A stretch of 64,000 nt of DNA from Hyphobacterium sp. CCMP332 (GTDB lineage Bacteria > Pseudomonadota > Alphaproteobacteria > Caulobacterales > Maricaulaceae). Below the pieces are notes generated by a model, which was not told where the DNA came from, did not search any database, and worked only from the letters and a program-made list of their open reading frames with translations. Positions 18,544 to 28,099 of the stretch are shown here, piece after piece. How positions within the stretch are numbered: position 1 is the first letter of the stretch; each line of letters begins with the position of its first letter. The position numbers were made by a program, and so were the translations under genes. Location of the stretch: contig NZ_CP058669.1 in assembly GCF_014323565.1 (NCBI RefSeq), positions 1,949,501 to 2,013,500 on the forward strand. The letters are read 5' to 3'.

Positions 18544-19508
18544 TAGCGCGGCACCTCGATCCGGCCGAGCACGGAGGTCAGGACATCATCGGCCGTGCGG
18601 CCTTCAATTTCGGCCGACGGTCCGAGCACGATGCGGTGACGAAGGGCCGGCAGGAAAAGATCGCGGACATCGTCCGGAATGGCATAGTCGCGGCCATCCA
18701 GCGCCGCCGTAACACGCACCGCCCCTGCAATCGCATCGGCCGCCCGCGTGGATGCGCCTTCGCGGATATCCGGGTCAGAGCGCGTCTCCCGAACCAGATC
18801 GACGATATAGGTCAGGATTTTCTCGTCGAGCCGAATGCTGTCGATCAGACCCTGCGCCGCCGTCAGCTGTTCGCCCGACATGACAGGTTCGATACGGTCG
18901 GTCTGGCGGGATTTGTTGAGGGATTGTGCCGCATGGCGGCGCAGGATTTCCAGCTCCGCATCCCGATCCGGGAAGTTCAGGACAATCTTGAACAGAAAGC
19001 GGTCATTCTGCGCTTCCGGAAGCGGATACGTGCCTTGCTGTTCGATGGGGTTCTGGGTCGCGATCACATGAAAATGCTCACCCAGCGACATGTCCTGCCC
19101 GTCAATCGTCACAATCCCTTCCTGCATGGCCTGCAGGAGCGCGGCCTGGGTCTTGGGCGGTGCACGGTTGATCTCGTCCGCCAGCAGAATGTCAGTGAAT
19201 ACCGGCCCCTTCACGAGGCGAAAGGCGTTGGCACCAAAATCAAAGAGGTTGGCGCCGAGCACATCGCCCGGCATCAGATCCGGCGTGAACTGGATGCGCC
19301 CGAAATCCAGCGCCATGGCGGCCGCAAAACTGCGGGCCAGCAGCGTTTTCGCCGTCCCGGGCGGTCCCTCCAGAAGGCAATGCCCGCGTGAAAAAACCGA
19401 AACCAGCAGCTGGTTGATAACCGCATCCTGACCGTGAACGGTCTTGCGGATTTCCTGTCGCAGCGCCTCGGCGCCAGTGGCAAAATCGTCGAGCGTAAAA
19501 TCTGTCAT
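18543..19508 (-). CDS. MoxR family AAA+ ATPase
   Basis: A 321-residue AAA+ ATPase. Walker A is GPPGTAKTLL, Walker B is ILLADEINRAPPK, and sensor 1 lies in IATQNPIEQQGTYPLPEAQNDRF. MoxR ATPases act as chaperones that remodel or activate partner proteins, usually VWA/DUF58 proteins encoded alongside, as here. Its ATG overlaps the stop of the DUF4350 gene (ATGA). Confidence 0.92.
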   Translation of the reverse strand: MTDFTLDDFATGAEALRQEIRKTVHGQDAVINQLLVSVFSRGHCLLEGPPGTAKTLLARSFAAAMALDFGRIQFTPDLMPGDVLGANLFDFGANAFRLVKGPVFTDILLADEINRAPPKTQAALLQAMQEGIVTIDGQDMSLGEHFHVIATQNPIEQQGTYPLPEAQNDRFLFKIVLNFPDRDAELEILRRHAAQSLNKSRQTDRIEPVMSGEQLTAAQGLIDSIRLDEKILTYIVDLVRETRSDPDIREGASTRAADAIAGAVRVTAALDGRDYAIPDDVRDLFLPALRHRIVLGPSAEIEGRTADDVLTSVLGRIEVPR

Positions 19509-20974
19509 GTCAGCTTCAGCGCCTTTTTGTAAGCGGTTTCCAACCGGGAAAGTGCGGGAACGGTCTGATCCAGACCAGCGGTATCGGGCAGGTTACGGAT
19601 TTCGGCGATCACATCGCGGAAAGCTTTTGCGACCGCTGCGTCAACGTGATCCAGCCGGCGCAGCACGCGCGCCTCGCGATCTGCAAGGCGGGCATCCCGC
19701 CCGAGCGTGCGTTCTGCCAGCGTTGTAATGTGCGTGGTCAGCAAGGTCTTCAGGAGGGCACCATCCGAGCGCGCGCGGCGCATCAGGCGGGCCTGCGCGA
19801 AAAGAGACGTCCGCCGCGCCGCGCCATATCCTTCGGTGAAGCGCCGCACCAGCGGAACGCCGCGAACGCCACCCCGCCACAAGAGAATGATCAGAAAGCC
19901 GAGTCCCGCCAGCCAGAGCCAGCGGAAGGGCGGCTCGAAATAGCGCAGCAAATCCGACAGGGAACGTGCATGCTCTGCGACATCGCGCAGAAGCCAGGGG
20001 CGCGCCGTATAATCGACCATCACAACCCCATCACCGGCCAGGCCGCGGATCAACTCGACCGCCAGACGCGCATTTTCCCCGCGCGCCAGCCCGTGATTGT
20101 TCAGTAAATCAGGGTCACTCAGCAACCAGTAGGTCACGTCATTAGTGACGCATTCGAACAGCAAGCCGCGCTCGCCCTCACCAATCAGGGCTTCGCAGCC
20201 GAGCGGCGCAACAGCATATTGCGGCGCATAAACAGATGCACTTCCGGTCAGGCGAGGCGCAAGTGAAACCGGCTCCGGTTGGTCAGGTTGCTCATGGGCC
20301 AGTCTGTAGAAGGTACCGAAATCGGCTTGCTGATAGTCGTCGGCAGGCTCTTCCACGATGATCTCGCCGGGTTCTTTCGGCGGCAGGTATTCACTCTCGG
20401 GCTGGAGTTCCACAATGTCGCCATCTCCGGCAAAGCCCTCGACATCCCAATCCTCGTCAGCTGTTGAATCCACGGGTGGCGTGTAGGCATTGCCGGACTC
20501 CCCGGCATCAACGGCCGGTTCGGCAGAAGCGGGAATATCGCCTGGAAGCAGAAAGTCCGGGTGAATGAAACCCGCCTGGCGAATACCGTCGCGCCATTTG
20601 GCCATGACGACAAGCGTCGGAAGCGTCTCGATCTTGGTCGAAATGACACCGTTGAAAATGCGCTGGATTTCCGGCCGGAGAAATCGCCCCTCCCCGCTCA
20701 AAACCGTTGAATCAATGCCTGCCGTGTTATCGTCGTAAAGCGGCAGTATCCGCAAACCAATGCCCTCCGGATCCAGCGCGCCGCCGCCATGAAAGGCGCG
20801 GCTCTCGATGTCATGGGCATCCAGAAGCGCGACCAACCCGTCCAGGCCGATCACGCTGCGCGAAATCCGGGGCGCGCCCTGAAACGTCAACAGCCAGACA
20901 ATACAGGCGGCCATGAGCAGCAACAAAATGCCCCCGCTGATAAGCGGAAAACGGGGTTTGGAGCGACTCGCCAC
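19505..20974 (-). CDS. DUF4350 domain-containing membrane protein
   Basis: A 489-residue protein with an N-terminal membrane helix (LLLLMAACIVWLL), a large extracytoplasmic part, and a second helix near residue 345 (WLWLAGLGFLIILLW) followed by a cytoplasmic helical tail. The layout and the segment RGENARLAVELIRGLAGDGVVMVDY fit DUF4350 proteins found beside MoxR. Residues 160-230 are rich in acid and proline and look like a flexible linker. The start is GTG, overlapping the DUF4129 stop by one base. No activity is known. Confidence 0.78.
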   Translation of the reverse strand: MASRSKPRFPLISGGILLLLMAACIVWLLTFQGAPRISRSVIGLDGLVALLDAHDIESRAFHGGGALDPEGIGLRILPLYDDNTAGIDSTVLSGEGRFLRPEIQRIFNGVISTKIETLPTLVVMAKWRDGIRQAGFIHPDFLLPGDIPASAEPAVDAGESGNAYTPPVDSTADEDWDVEGFAGDGDIVELQPESEYLPPKEPGEIIVEEPADDYQQADFGTFYRLAHEQPDQPEPVSLAPRLTGSASVYAPQYAVAPLGCEALIGEGERGLLFECVTNDVTYWLLSDPDLLNNHGLARGENARLAVELIRGLAGDGVVMVDYTARPWLLRDVAEHARSLSDLLRYFEPPFRWLWLAGLGFLIILLWRGGVRGVPLVRRFTEGYGAARRTSLFAQARLMRRARSDGALLKTLLTTHITTLAERTLGRDARLADREARVLRRLDHVDAAVAKAFRDVIAEIRNLPDTAGLDQTVPALSRLETAYKKALKLT

Positions 20975-21744
20975 TACGCGCGTCCTTTTACGTCGCGTAA
21001 AACCGGACGCGCCGCTTCGACGGCAGCGACCAGTCCCGCGCGGTCCAGCGTTTCGCCAGCAAAGCGCACGCGCTCGGCCAGCCGGACGAGCGCAGCCACG
21101 GGTGCATAATGGCGCCAGTCCCGCGGCAGCCGAAACAGCACGGCCCGCGCCGTTTCGCTTTTGCGCAGCGTCGCATTGATGGAGGCCAGCGCTGTCTCCA
21201 GAACCAGCCTCTGCAAGGCACCGATCGCAACATTCTCGTCGTCAATCGCAAGAACCGCTTCAAGCGTCGCGATCTTTTCTTCATTCGCCAGTGCCGGGCC
21301 GGCTTCGACCGTCCCGCCGCCCGTCGCGCCGGTATCGGCGTCACCTCTTGTCCCGACCTGGATCACCGATCCATAGCGCCAGATCACATAGATAATCACG
21401 CCAAGTATGGCCGCGCCAATCGTCCACAGAAGGATCCGGATGACCGTGAATGGATTGAGGTTTCTCAGGAAATTCACGAACCAGTTTGAGCCGTTCGCTC
21501 CGCGAGCCTCCACGCCCGCGCGTTCCCGCCAGTTATCCTCTGCCGGATAGATTTCAGGTACGGGCTGCAAATCCAGCCGTTCCGAAATCTCAGTGAAGTC
21601 CGGAGTCCCTGCGGTAACGGGTTCGCTGTCCGCCAGGCGCGCGAAGAGGCCAAAGGCCGCCAGCAGAACCAGGCCCGTAATCGCGACAAAACCAGCCAGC
21701 AAAACCGGTCGGGACAAGCCGGATCGGGCCGAACGCACACTCAC
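20974..21744 (-). CDS. DUF4129 domain-containing membrane protein
   Basis: A 256-residue protein with membrane segments near residues 14-35 (VLLAGFVAITGLVLLAAFGLF) and 97-118, and a C-terminal soluble DUF4129 region (RLPRDWRHYAPVAALVRLAERVRFAGE). It is the first gene of the DUF4129-DUF4350-MoxR-DUF58-SpoIIM-RDD run, and each junction overlaps. I use the GTG start at 21744, although its Shine-Dalgarno is poor and an inner start cannot be excluded. Confidence 0.75.
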   Translation of the reverse strand: MSVRSARSGLSRPVLLAGFVAITGLVLLAAFGLFARLADSEPVTAGTPDFTEISERLDLQPVPEIYPAEDNWRERAGVEARGANGSNWFVNFLRNLNPFTVIRILLWTIGAAILGVIIYVIWRYGSVIQVGTRGDADTGATGGGTVEAGPALANEEKIATLEAVLAIDDENVAIGALQRLVLETALASINATLRKSETARAVLFRLPRDWRHYAPVAALVRLAERVRFAGETLDRAGLVAAVEAARPVLRDVKGRA

Positions 21745-21901
21745 TTCTGGACACCCCGCATTGCCGACACCACTCCCCTGAGGAACGACCGTAGATAGCG
21801 GTCATAGCAAGAGCAAGTGCGGCGTATGAATCTTCGCGAAAATCCCGACACATGTGGATTTCCCAATTGCTAGACGCGGCGCTGCCTGAAACACTTGTGC
21901 C

Positions 21902-22990
21902 ATGTCCGCGCGCCCCCGCCTCACCGTCGACCTTGACGCCGTTTCGGCCAATTATCGCTTGTTGCGAGATACGGTTTCGCCAGCGGAATGCGCAGCCGTC
22001 ATAAAGGCAGATGCCTACGGGTTGGGCGCCAACGCCATCGGACGCCGCTTGCTCGCGGAAAACTGCCGGACCTTCTTTTTCGCCCATCTGCCGGAAGTGG
22101 CGGATCTCGCACCAGCCATACAGGCGGTCGACGGCAAGGCGTTTGTCCTGAACGGGGTCGGCCTGTATCCGGTCGCAGACTTCCTGAGCGCCCACGCTAT
22201 CCCCGTCCTGAATACGCTTGAGGAGGCGCGGCAATGGGCCGCCGAAGCCGGCAATGCCCCTGCCGCCCTTCATCTGGACACCGGCATGAATCGTCTGGGT
22301 CTGCCGCATCGGGATGACGACAAAATCCGCGATCTTCAGGATTCCGGTCTCAACCTGATCCATGTGATGAGCCACCTCGCCTGCGCGGATGAGGCCGGCC
22401 ATCCGCAAAATCGCGTCCAGCTGGAACGGTTCAGGGATCGCGCAGGCCGTTTCGGCAACCTTCCGGCCTCCCTGTCAAATTCAGCCGGATGCTTTCTGGG
22501 TAGCGCGTTCCAGTTTGATCTTTCACGCCCCGGCCTTGCCCTCTACGGCGCACAGCCGATCAACGGAAAAGACTTGCCGCTGGCCCTTCCCTATCGGTTC
22601 GAAGCGCCCGTGCTTCAGGTCCGTCGTTTTTCCAGAGACGAAGCGTTCGGCTATGGCGGCACGCACTCAGCGGGAGCCGAGGGTTATTCAGCGACCATCG
22701 GCGCAGGCTATGCAGACGGGGTTCCCCGCTGCCTGTCAAATCGCGGCCATGTCTGGTTAGGTGGTATCAGGGCACCCATCATCGGACGTGTCTCCATGGA
22801 CTCGTTTACCGCCGATATTTCGGCCTTGCCGGACCCGGAAGGCCAGCTTCACCGGAGCGCACAGATTTATGGGCCGGACCTGCCCATTGATGCGCAGGCT
22901 GCAGCTTCTGGATTGAGCGCCTATGAGTTGCTGACCCGCATCGGCGGGCGTACAGAACGGTTTTATATCAATGAATTGGAATTGCGCTGA
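21902..22990 (+). CDS. alr: Alanine racemase
   Basis: A 362-residue PLP enzyme that makes D-alanine for peptidoglycan. The cofactor lysine is in AAVIKADAYGLGA (Lys35). HLDTGMNRLG, SNSAGCFLG and the C-terminal GAGYADGVPR tyrosine and GRVSMD motif complete the family pattern. Length is normal. It lies divergent from the MoxR block across 157 bases and is followed 39 bases later by the M14 peptidase gene. Confidence 0.93.
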   Translation: MSARPRLTVDLDAVSANYRLLRDTVSPAECAAVIKADAYGLGANAIGRRLLAENCRTFFFAHLPEVADLAPAIQAVDGKAFVLNGVGLYPVADFLSAHAIPVLNTLEEARQWAAEAGNAPAALHLDTGMNRLGLPHRDDDKIRDLQDSGLNLIHVMSHLACADEAGHPQNRVQLERFRDRAGRFGNLPASLSNSAGCFLGSAFQFDLSRPGLALYGAQPINGKDLPLALPYRFEAPVLQVRRFSRDEAFGYGGTHSAGAEGYSATIGAGYADGVPRCLSNRGHVWLGGIRAPIIGRVSMDSFTADISALPDPEGQLHRSAQIYGPDLPIDAQAAASGLSAYELLTRIGGRTERFYINELELR

Positions 22991-23029
22991 TACTGCGCTA
23001 AGCCAAAATGGATCAAACAGGGGATAATC

Positions 23030-25615
23030 ATGCAACGTATTCTGCTCGCCTTGAGCGTTTTTATGGGCACCGCTGCGGCGGCGCTGGCTGACCCGATTGA
23101 GTATTTTCAGGTCGACGGCATTGCCTATGACGAAACCATCCCCGCGCCCGAAGACCGGCTGGGCTTTGGCGTCGGCGACCGCCCCATTCGCCATGATGCC
23201 ATGGTCGCGTATCTGACAGAGCTCGCAGACCGGTCTGACCGGATATCTGTCGAGACCATCGGCTACTCTCACGAGCACCGCCCCATTCTTTTCTTCACGG
23301 TCACCTCGCCCGATAATCAGGACCGTATCGAAGATATCCGCCAGCAGCATCTGGCCCAGCTGGCGCCCGGCAGTACACCCGGAAATGGCCCCGCCGTCAT
23401 CTGGCTCAATTATGGGGTTCACGGCGCGGAAAGCGCTGGCATGGATGCCGCCATTCCTACGCTTTATCATTTCGCCGCCGCGCAAGGTGCGGAGATCGAA
23501 GAGACTCTGGCCAACAGCGTCATTCTGATCACGGCCATTTTCAATCCGGATGGTCATTCCCGCCGCGTCAATCATGTCGAAGCGTTCGGCGCGGAAATCG
23601 CCGTTACCGATCCCGACCACGAACAACACAATCTGTGGACAGAGGCCCGAACCAATCATTACTGGTTTGACCTCAATCGCCAGTGGTTATTGCAAACCCA
23701 ACCGGAATCCCAAGCCTGGCTGGAGCAATGGCATCGCTGGAAGCCGCAAGTCTCCGCTGATTTCCACGAAATGCAGACCGAGGCCACCTTCTATTTCCAC
23801 CCCGGCGAGCCCCTGAGACGTAATCCGCTCATCCCGGAACGTGCCCGCGAACTGACCGAGGGTATTGCGCAATATCATGTCCGCTTTCTCGATAGCGAAG
23901 CGCGCCTCTACACCTCCGCCGAGGGCTTCGATAATTTCTATGTCGGAAAGGGCTCAACCTATCCTCAGGTCAATGGCTCTCTCGGCATTCTGTTCGAGAT
24001 CGGTGCCGCGCGTGGTGGGCTGATCGAAGCCGATCGAGGGCTAGTCCGCCACGGGGAAAATGTCCGCACGCATTTCCGTACAAGCCTCACGACTGTTGAA
24101 GGCGCACTCGCTCAGCGCGAGGCCATTGCCGGCTATCAAAGGCAGTTCTTTGCCGACGCCGCGGCACAAGCCGCGCGCGATTCCGATCGTGCCTATGTGT
24201 TTTCCGCCACCGGCGATCCGGAACGTCTGAATCTGTTTGTCGATCTGCTGGATCGCCACGACATCACGGTCCATGCTCTGGCCCGCAATGTGCGGGCTGG
24301 GGGGCAGGACTATCGCGCCGGAGAGGCCTTGATCGTCCGGCTGGATCAGCCGCAATACATCATGATCCGCAGCCTGTTTGATCGCGTGACCGAGTTTGAC
24401 GAGAATATCTTCTACGATGTCTCGGGTTGGACACTGCCGCTGGCCTATGATCTCGAATACGCTCCGCTGGGCCGCACCTTTGCCGCCGACATGCTGGGCG
24501 ACGTGATATCGCCGCGCGCGGTCGGCACCACGCCGCCGCAGCGCTCCACCTATGGCTATGTGCTTCGCTGGTCGGATTATTTCGCGCCGCGCAGCCTGTA
24601 TCGCCTTCTGGACAATGACGTCCGTGTCCGCGTCGCCACCGAAAATGTGACAATTCCCGTGACCGGTGGACCGCGCCAGTTCGGCCCCGGCAGCGTCTTC
24701 ATTCCGCTGGTCGGACAGGATGTTTCCAACGACCGGATTTACGAACTGGTGGCTGAAGCCGCGCGCGAGGATGGCGTCTCAGCCCATGCCGTCGTTTCCG
24801 GATCCACGCCCGGCAACACGCCGGATCTGGGTGACAGCAGCGGTTTCCGCTCGGTGGATCAGCCGCATGTGCTGGTGCTGTTTGATGATGGCATCGCCTC
24901 TTATGATGCCGGCGAAGTCTGGCACCAGCTGGACTATCGGATGCATATACCGGTGACCTTGCGGCGCAAGGATGAGGTCGGCAGCCTCGACTGGTCACGC
25001 TATACCCATCTTGTCATCGTCGGCGGCGGGAATACGCGCCTGTCTGATAGTGCCGCCGATCGTGTCCGCCAATGGGTCCGCGAAGACGGCGGCGTCATTA
25101 TCGCCAGCCGACAGGCGGCTCTGATGGCGCAGAATGTATTCCTTGGCGTTGAACCCGAAGCGGACGACGAAGAGGAAGAGGACGAAGAGGACAGCTCCGA
25201 TCCGGATCGCCGCAATTATGCCGACCTGTCCGTCGACGACGCCGAGCATATTATCGGCGGTGCCATATTCGAAGGCGACCTCGACCCCACCCATCCGATC
25301 GGCTTTGGCTATTCGGATCGTTTCATCGCACTCCACCGCAACATGGTCGAAACGCTGGAATGGCCGGAAGATGACCCGTTCGCCGTTGTCGTCCAGTATG
25401 CCGACGACCCCCTCCTGTCCGGATATGCATCCGGACGACGGCTGGAAGAAATCGGCGGGACACCGGCTGTGATCGCACAACGCATGGGCCGGGGGGCCGT
25501 CATTCTGTTCGCGGACAATCCCAATTTCAGGGCCACGTTCCGCGGCAATGAGCGCATGTTCATGAATGCCATCTTCTTCTCCCGGCTGATCACGCCACCG
25601 CGCGGGGAGTACTGA
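23030..25615 (+). CDS. Secreted M14-family zinc carboxypeptidase with a C-terminal amidotransferase-like domain
   Basis: An 861-residue exported protein. The signal peptide ends at about residue 20 (AAALA-DP). The metallocarboxypeptidase domain occupies the first ~360 residues: zinc ligands HGAES and SADFHEM, NPDGHSRRVN for substrate binding, and the general-base glutamate likely in ILFEIGAARG. The C-terminal part (HVLVLFDDG, then THLVIVGGGNTRLSDSAADRVRQWVREDGG) resembles a class I glutamine-amidotransferase-like fold without a clear catalytic Cys. An acidic linker of Glu and Asp (residues ~706-720) interrupts it. It probably degrades peptides in the periplasm or outside. AGGGGA precedes the ATG. 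Confidence 0.85.
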   Translation: MQRILLALSVFMGTAAAALADPIEYFQVDGIAYDETIPAPEDRLGFGVGDRPIRHDAMVAYLTELADRSDRISVETIGYSHEHRPILFFTVTSPDNQDRIEDIRQQHLAQLAPGSTPGNGPAVIWLNYGVHGAESAGMDAAIPTLYHFAAAQGAEIEETLANSVILITAIFNPDGHSRRVNHVEAFGAEIAVTDPDHEQHNLWTEARTNHYWFDLNRQWLLQTQPESQAWLEQWHRWKPQVSADFHEMQTEATFYFHPGEPLRRNPLIPERARELTEGIAQYHVRFLDSEARLYTSAEGFDNFYVGKGSTYPQVNGSLGILFEIGAARGGLIEADRGLVRHGENVRTHFRTSLTTVEGALAQREAIAGYQRQFFADAAAQAARDSDRAYVFSATGDPERLNLFVDLLDRHDITVHALARNVRAGGQDYRAGEALIVRLDQPQYIMIRSLFDRVTEFDENIFYDVSGWTLPLAYDLEYAPLGRTFAADMLGDVISPRAVGTTPPQRSTYGYVLRWSDYFAPRSLYRLLDNDVRVRVATENVTIPVTGGPRQFGPGSVFIPLVGQDVSNDRIYELVAEAAREDGVSAHAVVSGSTPGNTPDLGDSSGFRSVDQPHVLVLFDDGIASYDAGEVWHQLDYRMHIPVTLRRKDEVGSLDWSRYTHLVIVGGGNTRLSDSAADRVRQWVREDGGVIIASRQAALMAQNVFLGVEPEADDEEEEDEEDSSDPDRRNYADLSVDDAEHIIGGAIFEGDLDPTHPIGFGYSDRFIALHRNMVETLEWPEDDPFAVVVQYADDPLLSGYASGRRLEEIGGTPAVIAQRMGRGAVILFADNPNFRATFRGNERMFMNAIFFSRLITPPRGEY

Positions 25616-25622
25616 TCACGGC

Positions 25623-26432
25623 ATGACGGACGCGCCCCTTTTCTACGTCCGGAACGGTCCCGTCGGAGAGTTGGTGCTCAACCGCCCGCAAAAGCGGAAC
25701 GCACTGACACGCGCCATGTGGCAGACGCTTCCACGTCTGCTCGCCGGGGCCATGGAAGAGCCGGACCTGCGGGTGGTGATCGTCCGCGGAGAAGGGGGAG
25801 CGTTTGCAGCTGGAGCAGACATAGCCGAGTTTGAAGATGTCTATGCCACGCCGGAAAGTGCCGATGCCTTTTCCGCCGAAGTTGCAGCTGCGCTGGATGC
25901 GCTCGCCGGTTTTCCGCTCCCCACACTCGCACAGATCGAGGGGGCCTGCATCGGGGCCGGGTGCGGCATCGCACTGGCCTGCGATATTCGCTATGCGAGC
26001 GAGACAGCCAAATTCGGCATCACGCCGGCCAAGCTGGGCCTGCTCTATCCGCTGAACGACACACGCCGGCTGGTCGATGCGGTCGGGCAGGCTGTCGCAC
26101 GCGACATGCTGTTTTCCGCCCGCCATCTGGATGCCCGCGAGGCGGCGACCACTGGCCTGGTCAATGCCTGCTTCCCAGCCACCGATCTGGAAGCCCGGAG
26201 CCGCGAAATGGCCGGCCTGATCGCCTCCAGGTCCAGAGACAGCCTGCGCGGGCTCAAATCCATCCTCGACCTCATTGCCGGCGGGGTTCACAATGATACG
26301 GTAGAAACGCGCGCGCTTTTCCGGCAAGCATTTGATGGTGATGATTTTTCCGAAGGTTATCGGGCCTTTCTCGAAAAGCGGGCACCGGATTTTTCCGGCC
26401 CCGACTCCGGCTCCGACAAGGACAAGACATGA
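25623..26432 (+). CDS. Enoyl-CoA hydratase/isomerase family protein
   Basis: A 269-residue crotonase-fold protein with the oxyanion-hole segments EGGAFAAGADIAEF and IEGACIGAGCGIALACDIRYA. The positions of the two catalytic glutamates of classical hydratases read TPAKLG and ARDMLF, so standard hydratase chemistry is doubtful. The gene starts 7 bases after the M14 peptidase stop and its own stop overlaps the DUF4345 start (ATGA), giving an operon with the CoA-transferase further on. The substrate is unknown. Confidence 0.8.
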   Translation: MTDAPLFYVRNGPVGELVLNRPQKRNALTRAMWQTLPRLLAGAMEEPDLRVVIVRGEGGAFAAGADIAEFEDVYATPESADAFSAEVAAALDALAGFPLPTLAQIEGACIGAGCGIALACDIRYASETAKFGITPAKLGLLYPLNDTRRLVDAVGQAVARDMLFSARHLDAREAATTGLVNACFPATDLEARSREMAGLIASRSRDSLRGLKSILDLIAGGVHNDTVETRALFRQAFDGDDFSEGYRAFLEKRAPDFSGPDSGSDKDKT

Positions 26433-26821
26433 AACGCGGACTTCAGATTTTCCTCGCCATATTCAGCCTCGCTCCGCTGTATTTCGGAGTGACCGGCGTC
26501 TTCTTTGGAGCCGCCGGCCATATGCCCGCCGACGCGGTGACGCCCGATCTCGACAGCCAGTTTCGCTATCTGTCGGGCCTCTATATCGGCTTTACCGCGC
26601 TCATCTGGTGGTTCATTCCCAATATTGATCGTCATGTCTGGCTGTTCCGCCTGCTGACACTCGCCATCTTTCTGGGCGGTCTGGCGCGGCTCTTCTCATA
26701 CCTGACCGTCGGCGCACCGGCGCCGCAACTGGTCGCCGGGATCGGCATCGAAATCGCCCTTCCGCTCATCATCATCTGGCAGACGGCCGTCGCGCGAAAA
26801 GCACAGCTGGAAAACGGATAG
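26429..26821 (+). CDS. DUF4345 domain-containing small membrane protein
   Basis: A 130-residue protein with four predicted membrane segments. The pattern LDSQFRYLSGLYIGFTALIWW followed by RLLTLAIFLGGLARLFSY is the DUF4345 signature. No catalytic residues are seen and the family has no known function. It is wedged between a crotonase and a CoA-transferase gene with a 4-bp overlap and a 6-bp gap, so it is co-translated with them. Confidence 0.8.
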   Translation: MKRGLQIFLAIFSLAPLYFGVTGVFFGAAGHMPADAVTPDLDSQFRYLSGLYIGFTALIWWFIPNIDRHVWLFRLLTLAIFLGGLARLFSYLTVGAPAPQLVAGIGIEIALPLIIIWQTAVARKAQLENG

Positions 26822-26827
26822 ACCGAC

Positions 26828-27970
26828 ATGGCGGATGCGCCTCTGAAAGGCCTCAAGGTTCTGGAACTGGCCCGCGTGCTGGCAGGGCCATGGATCGGAC
26901 AGACACTCGCCGATCTGGGTGCGGATGTCATCAAGGTGGAAGCGCCCGGCGGCGATGATACACGGCGTTGGGGCCCGCCCTGGATCGACCATGATGGCGA
27001 GCGCGCCGCGGCCTATTATCATGCCTGCAACCGGGGCAAGCGGTCCATCACTGCCGATTTCAGGACCGAAGAGGGCCGTGATCTTGTTCGCAAACTGGCT
27101 GCGCAATCGGATGTACTGGTCGAGAATTTCAAGCATGGCGGGCTCGCGAAATACGGGCTGGATTATGCGGCATTGAGCGCCATCAATCCCCGTCTCGTCT
27201 ATTGTTCGGTCACAGGCTTTGGCCATACCGGCCCCTATGCCGACTATGCCGGCTATGACTTCATCATTCAGGGCATGTCCGGCCTGATGGATCTGACGGG
27301 CGAGACAGACGGTGCCCCGCAGAAAATCGGCATTGCCATCGCGGATCTGTTGACCGGGCTTTATGGCGTCATCGCCATTCAGGCGGCGCTGGCCGGGCGG
27401 GAGAAAACCGGCAAGGGCCGGCATATCGATATGGCGCTGATGGATTGCATGACCGGCGTCCTCTCCAATCAGGCGATGAATTATCTGGTAACGAAGAAAA
27501 GCCCGCACCGCATGGGCCCGGCACATCCCAATATCGTGCCCTATCAGGCCTTTCCGGTGAAGGACGGCTATCTGATTATCGCCGTCGGCAATGATGGCCA
27601 GTATCAGCGTCTGGTCGATTTGCTGGGTCTGGAGGCCGGGCGGGCGCCGGAATATGCGACCAATTCCGGCCGGGTCGAACATCGTGAGCGTCTGGTGCCG
27701 CTGATCGCGGAGCAGACACGAAAATGGACACGTTCAAACCTCCTGCAGGCTTGCGAAGACCACACCATTCCGGCCGGCCCGATCAACACCCTTGCCGAGG
27801 TCTTCAACGACCCGCAGACGATCGAACGGGAAATGGCCATTCTCGTCGACGGTGTGCCGGGCATCCGCACCCCCATCACCTTCACCGGCGACAAGCTGGC
27901 GCTTGGCAGGCCGTCCCCGAAGCTGGACGAGCACCGGGCAGAAATCCTGGCAGAGTTGACTACCGGATAA
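26828..27970 (+). CDS. CaiB/BaiF family (class III) CoA-transferase
   Basis: A 380-residue family III CoA-transferase that moves CoA between carboxylic acids through an aspartyl anhydride. KVLELARVLAGPWIGQTLADLGADVIKVE opens the protein. The catalytic aspartate is in HIDMALMDCMTG, and NRGKRSITADF and SVTGFGHTGPYADYAGYDFIIQ are family hallmarks. It follows the crotonase and DUF4345 genes in one operon, so a short acyl-CoA pathway is plausible. The acids used cannot be read from the sequence. Confidence 0.88.
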   Translation: MADAPLKGLKVLELARVLAGPWIGQTLADLGADVIKVEAPGGDDTRRWGPPWIDHDGERAAAYYHACNRGKRSITADFRTEEGRDLVRKLAAQSDVLVENFKHGGLAKYGLDYAALSAINPRLVYCSVTGFGHTGPYADYAGYDFIIQGMSGLMDLTGETDGAPQKIGIAIADLLTGLYGVIAIQAALAGREKTGKGRHIDMALMDCMTGVLSNQAMNYLVTKKSPHRMGPAHPNIVPYQAFPVKDGYLIIAVGNDGQYQRLVDLLGLEAGRAPEYATNSGRVEHRERLVPLIAEQTRKWTRSNLLQACEDHTIPAGPINTLAEVFNDPQTIEREMAILVDGVPGIRTPITFTGDKLALGRPSPKLDEHRAEILAELTTG

Positions 27971-27995
27971 AAAAAGGCGGACCCGAAGGCCCGCC
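27969..27995 (-). terminator. Rho-independent terminator of the fghA transcript
   Basis: On the minus strand GGCGGGCC pairs with GGTCCGCC around a TTCG loop, followed by seven Ts. It lies about 105 bases after the S-formylglutathione hydrolase stop and starts within the stop codon of the convergent CoA-transferase gene. Confidence 0.75.
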
Positions 27996-28099
27996 CAGTC
28001 ATACCAGTAATCCGAAACCCGGAGGGAGAATCCGGCGACCGTTCGATAGGCCCGGCATGTGTCAACTTCGTCGCTTCTCCATGAAGCCTGCAAGACGGA

